This document shows, in pieces, positions 5,571 through 8,131 of a DNA stretch of 8,131 nucleotides; the stretch's first letter is position 1; every line of letters starts with the position of its first letter. Both the position numbers and the translations under genes were made by a program. The DNA comes from Deltaproteobacteria bacterium (lineage in GTDB: Bacteria; Desulfobacterota; Binatia; UBA9968). Below the pieces are notes generated by a model. The model made no database searches. It saw nothing but the letters and a program-made list of their open reading frames with translations, and was not told where the DNA came from. The stretch is from contig JACPFH010000361.1 in NCBI GenBank assembly GCA_016183075.1, positions 1 to 8,131 of the forward strand, read 5' to 3'.

Positions 5571-6731
5571 TCAGTCTTCTCCTTTGTCAATCAGGGCCGC
5601 AGCTTTTTCCCGGGCCCATCGATCGATTTCTAAAATCTCCTGAACTTCTCGCGGGCGAGTGCTCACGTGAGCCTCCATGGTCTGTTCGATAATGCGGTGG
5701 ATGTCGAGGAACCCAATGCGTTTTTCCAGAAAAGCGGTGACGGCCACTTCATTGGCCGCGTTGAGCACCGCAGGCATCGTTCCGCCCTCCGCCAGCGCTT
5801 GATAGGCAAGGCTCAGGGCCGGGTACCTTCGCTTCTCCACCGGCAGAAACGTCAGCTCCCCCAGCCGGGTTAGCTCCAGCGGCCGCCAGTTCGCCCTCAG
5901 CCGGCGCGGGTACGAGAGCGCATAGGCGATCGGAATCCGCATATCCGGGATACCCAACTGGGCGATGATCGATCCGTCCTGGTAGCGTACCATCGAATGG
6001 ATCACGCTTTGCGGATGTATCACGACCTGCACTTGCGCAGGCGAGATATCGAAAAGCCACCGCGCCTCGACAACCTCAAGCCCCTTGTTCATCATCGTCG
6101 CCGAATCGATGGTAATCTTCGGCCCCATCTTCCAGTTCGGGTGCTTCAAAGCCTCTTTGACTGTAACACGGCGCAGACGTTTCAGAGAAGCGCGCAGAAA
6201 CGGCCCGCCGGATGCCGTGAGGATGATGCGATCCACCTCCTCGCGCCGGTTGCCTTGCAAGCATTGAAAAACGGCACTGTGCTCGCTGTCGACGGGAAGG
6301 AGCCGAACACCCTTTTGCTTGGCCTCGTGAACGAAGATCTCTCCGGCCATCACCAAAGCTTCCTTGTTGGCGAGCGCCATCTGTTTTCCCGCCCGCACTG
6401 CCGCAAAGGTCGGAACCAGGCCGGCGCCTCCCACGATCGCCGCCACTACCACGCCGACTCCGCCCGCCGTCGCCACGATCACCGCTCCCTCTTCCCCGGA
6501 AAGGATCTCCACCCTGTGTGCTCCCAAAAGGCGCCGCAGCTCCGGCACCGCCTCTTTTTCGCGGATGCTGACGCAGGCGGGTGAAAACTCCTTGACCTGC
6601 CTGGCCAGACGCCGCAAATTGCGGCCGGCCACGAGCCCCTCAACCTTGAACTCCCCGGGAAACCGCCGCACCAGGTCGAGCGTGCTTACCCCCACCGAGC
6701 CCGTCGAGCCGAGAACCGCGATCGATTTCAT
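5571..6731 (-). CDS. dxr: 1-deoxy-D-xylulose 5-phosphate reductoisomerase
   Basis: Dxr (IspC) converts DXP to methylerythritol 4-phosphate with NADPH, the committed step of the MEP isoprenoid pathway, in the cytosol. It is 386 aa, normal length. The N-terminal nucleotide fold has GSTGSVG (8-14). ANKEALVMAGE (121-131) follows. The metal site is LPVDSEHSA with D148 and E150, completed by E219 in ATMMNKGLEVVEA; LTASGGPF (171-178) and HPNWKMGPKITIDS (197-210) form the substrate pocket. The C-terminal helical domain contains NAANEVAV. Its ATG (6729-6731) overlaps the cdsA stop by 4 bases (ATGA) and no clear Shine-Dalgarno is seen, which suggests translational coupling. The MEP product feeds farnesyl diphosphate, the primer used by UppS two genes upstream. 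Confidence 0.97.
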   Translation of the reverse strand: MKSIAVLGSTGSVGVSTLDLVRRFPGEFKVEGLVAGRNLRRLARQVKEFSPACVSIREKEAVPELRRLLGAHRVEILSGEEGAVIVATAGGVGVVVAAIVGGAGLVPTFAAVRAGKQMALANKEALVMAGEIFVHEAKQKGVRLLPVDSEHSAVFQCLQGNRREEVDRIILTASGGPFLRASLKRLRRVTVKEALKHPNWKMGPKITIDSATMMNKGLEVVEARWLFDISPAQVQVVIHPQSVIHSMVRYQDGSIIAQLGIPDMRIPIAYALSYPRRLRANWRPLELTRLGELTFLPVEKRRYPALSLAYQALAEGGTMPAVLNAANEVAVTAFLEKRIGFLDIHRIIEQTMEAHVSTRPREVQEILEIDRWAREKAAALIDKGED

Positions 6732-7519
6732 AGCCGGAGAAACCGCAGGTAATAGACCGTAAACACAACGGAGAATATAAGACTATCGACTCGATCCAGC
6801 AACCCGCCGTGTCCCGGAAGCAAACGGCCGGAGTCTTTGACGGAGAACGCGCGCTTGATCCACGACTCGAAAAGGTCGCCCGCCTGCCCGAGCAGGCTGA
6901 GCACAAAAGACAAAAGCAACATCTCCGGCCACGGCGCCCACGGAAGCAAAACCCTGCCCCCGATCGCCCCGGCGATCAGGCTCGCCGCGGTGCCTCCCAG
7001 AGCCCCTTCGACGGTCTTGGCCGGGCTGATCTCCGGAGCCAAACGGGTTCTTCCGAAATAGGTTCCGACGAAATAAGACACAGTATCTCCCCCCATAATC
7101 ACCAGAAGAACCCACGTGACCCATTCCCTTCCATTCGGCACCTTATAGAGAACAAAAAAATGGGGCAGCAAGTACCCGATGTAAAAGATGCCGAGCAGCG
7201 TCCAGCTCAGGGATTGAAATCGCTCGCGTAGTTCCCCGCCGAAAAAAAGATAGGTCAAACACGCCACGACCGTCACGCCACCCAACCACGATCCGGGATC
7301 CGGAAGACCCGGGAACAGCAGACCGAAGGATACCACCGCCCCCAAGAGAATGCCCAGGAGCCGCTCGGTGCGCCGGCTCGGGAAGATCATAGAGAAATAC
7401 TCCCACAGAGCGATGGCAGTCGCGATAAGAACCAGCAGCGAGAAGTGCCAGGGACGGCCCCAGCCGATGACGACGATCAAAAGGGGAAGCCCCACCAGCG
7501 CAGTAGCCACCCTGCTCAT
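6728..7519 (-). CDS. cdsA: phosphatidate cytidylyltransferase (CDP-diglyceride synthase)
   Basis: CdsA makes CDP-diacylglycerol from phosphatidate and CTP at the inner membrane, the branch point of phospholipid synthesis. From ATG 7519 it is 263 aa. It is very hydrophobic, with several membrane helices (for example about 6-20, 25-43, 52-70, 80-93, 104-124, 133-153, 176-192, 198-213, 244-260). PAKTVEGALGG (166-176) and the C-terminal signature KRAFSVKDSGRLLPGHGG (222-239), then LLDRVDS, are diagnostic. The frame is open 100 codons further upstream, but those residues are an out-of-frame reading of uppS. The chosen start has GAGGT about 11 nt upstream, overlapping the uppS stop, and lies 11 nt after that stop. 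It overlaps dxr by 4 bases. Confidence 0.95.
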   Translation of the reverse strand: MSRVATALVGLPLLIVVIGWGRPWHFSLLVLIATAIALWEYFSMIFPSRRTERLLGILLGAVVSFGLLFPGLPDPGSWLGGVTVVACLTYLFFGGELRERFQSLSWTLLGIFYIGYLLPHFFVLYKVPNGREWVTWVLLVIMGGDTVSYFVGTYFGRTRLAPEISPAKTVEGALGGTAASLIAGAIGGRVLLPWAPWPEMLLLSFVLSLLGQAGDLFESWIKRAFSVKDSGRLLPGHGGLLDRVDSLIFSVVFTVYYLRFLRL

Positions 7520-7530
7520 GATCTTCGACC

Positions 7531-8131
7531 TCACCGGCCTCCCTTCGCGGCATGCCGGCTTTGGCTGATCTGTTCGTCGGTCCGGCCGAACCTCCGGTGG
7601 CGCCGTTGATATTCGAGAAGGGCCTGGAGGTATTCCCTCTCCCGAAAGTCCGGCCACAGGGTCGGCGTGATATAGAGCTCCGTGTAGGGAACTTGCCAGA
7701 GATAAAAGTTGCTGATGCGCATCTCTCCGCTGGTTCGGATCAACAGGTCGGGATCCGGGATGGAACCCGTCTCCATGTGGGCCGAGACCATCTCCTCGTC
7801 GATATCTTCGACCGTACAAGTGCCTTCCTGAACTTTCCGTGCCATGGTCTGAACCATTTTGACGATGTCGTTTCGGCCGCTATAGCTCAGGGCCAACAGC
7901 ACCGTCATGCCGATATTGTCGCGCGTGGCTCGCTCCGCATGCTCCAGCGTGCGCAGGACCGCGGGGGGCAGCCGCTCCTTCTCGCCGATCGCCATGAGGC
8001 GGATGCCGTGCCGGACCATCTTCGGCTGCTCCACCTCCAGGTAGTGTTCGAGGAGGCTCATCAACGCATGGACTTCGTCTTTGGGGCGCAGCCAGTTCTC
8101 GGTGGAGAACGCGTATAGGGAGAGATAGGGG
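7531..8131 (-). CDS. uppS: undecaprenyl diphosphate synthase (5' partial at window edge)
   Basis: UppS (cis-prenyltransferase) extends farnesyl diphosphate with isopentenyl units to the C55 carrier used for peptidoglycan and O-antigen. About 199 residues are visible; the N-terminal part with the MDGNGRW motif lies outside the window. The frame is continuous to the edge: PYLSLYAFSTENWLRP (8130-8083), then GIRLMAIGE. The C-terminal signature RTSGEMRISNFYLWQVPYTE includes the diphosphate-binding arginines and serine, followed by LWPDF and RRHRRFGRT. A TTG at 8064 is not the real start, because strongly conserved residues precede it. It probably begins the uppS-cdsA-dxr-rseP transcript or follows frr/pyrH, as in related genomes. 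Confidence 0.95.
   Translation of the reverse strand, partial: PYLSLYAFSTENWLRPKDEVHALMSLLEHYLEVEQPKMVRHGIRLMAIGEKERLPPAVLRTLEHAERATRDNIGMTVLLALSYSGRNDIVKMVQTMARKVQEGTCTVEDIDEEMVSAHMETGSIPDPDLLIRTSGEMRISNFYLWQVPYTELYITPTLWPDFREREYLQALLEYQRRHRRFGRTDEQISQSRHAAKGGR

Noticed and set aside
4989..5633. 214-codon open frame on the + strand
   Set aside because: Antisense to intact rseP and the end of dxr, with an H/R/P-rich composition typical of shadows.
7520..7819. 100-residue N-terminal extension of cdsA
   Set aside because: It is uppS read in another frame; the uppS frame is conserved throughout, and cdsA has a ribosome site before ATG 7519.

Overview
The window reads as a moderately GC-rich bacterial chromosome segment from a Gram-negative-type organism. 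The gene order uppS-cdsA-dxr-rseP-tsaB followed by an ilvBN pair resembles my memory of Deltaproteobacteria (Geobacter-like) and related soil lineages. That placement rests on synteny and protein style only, and no phylogeny was run.

Layout. Positions 1-980 (+ strand) hold the end of an ABC importer operon: the C-terminal piece of a SsuB/TauB-type ATPase, cut by an in-frame TAG, then an intact SsuC/TauC-type permease. Everything from 1019 to 8131 is on the - strand and faces that importer convergently. In transcription order it contains uppS (undecaprenyl diphosphate synthase, 5' end outside the window), cdsA (CDP-diglyceride synthase), dxr (DXP reductoisomerase), rseP (site-2 protease), tsaB (t6A tRNA-modification subunit), a small DUF465/YdcH-like gene, ilvB and ilvN (acetolactate synthase large and small subunits). 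uppS to rseP is tightly packed (11-nt gap, 4-nt overlap, 0-nt gap). Together these genes supply isoprenoid precursors (dxr), the undecaprenyl carrier (uppS), phospholipid precursor (cdsA) and envelope-stress proteolysis (rseP). A spacer of 7-bp tandem repeats separates rseP from tsaB. A convincing sigma70-type promoter (TTGACA, 17 nt, TAGAAG), with a 20-bp palindrome just upstream, precedes the DUF465-ilvBN unit.

The most notable result is that three genes carry lesions readable directly from the sequence. The ATPase has an amber codon. tsaB has a frameshift that moves its conserved C-terminus into another frame. ilvB lacks about 40-50 N-terminal residues, and the ATG and Shine-Dalgarno that should start it are intact but out of frame with the rest. 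Shared sequencing or assembly error, or real gene decay, would both explain this. I found no novel multi-gene system; most of the window is housekeeping.
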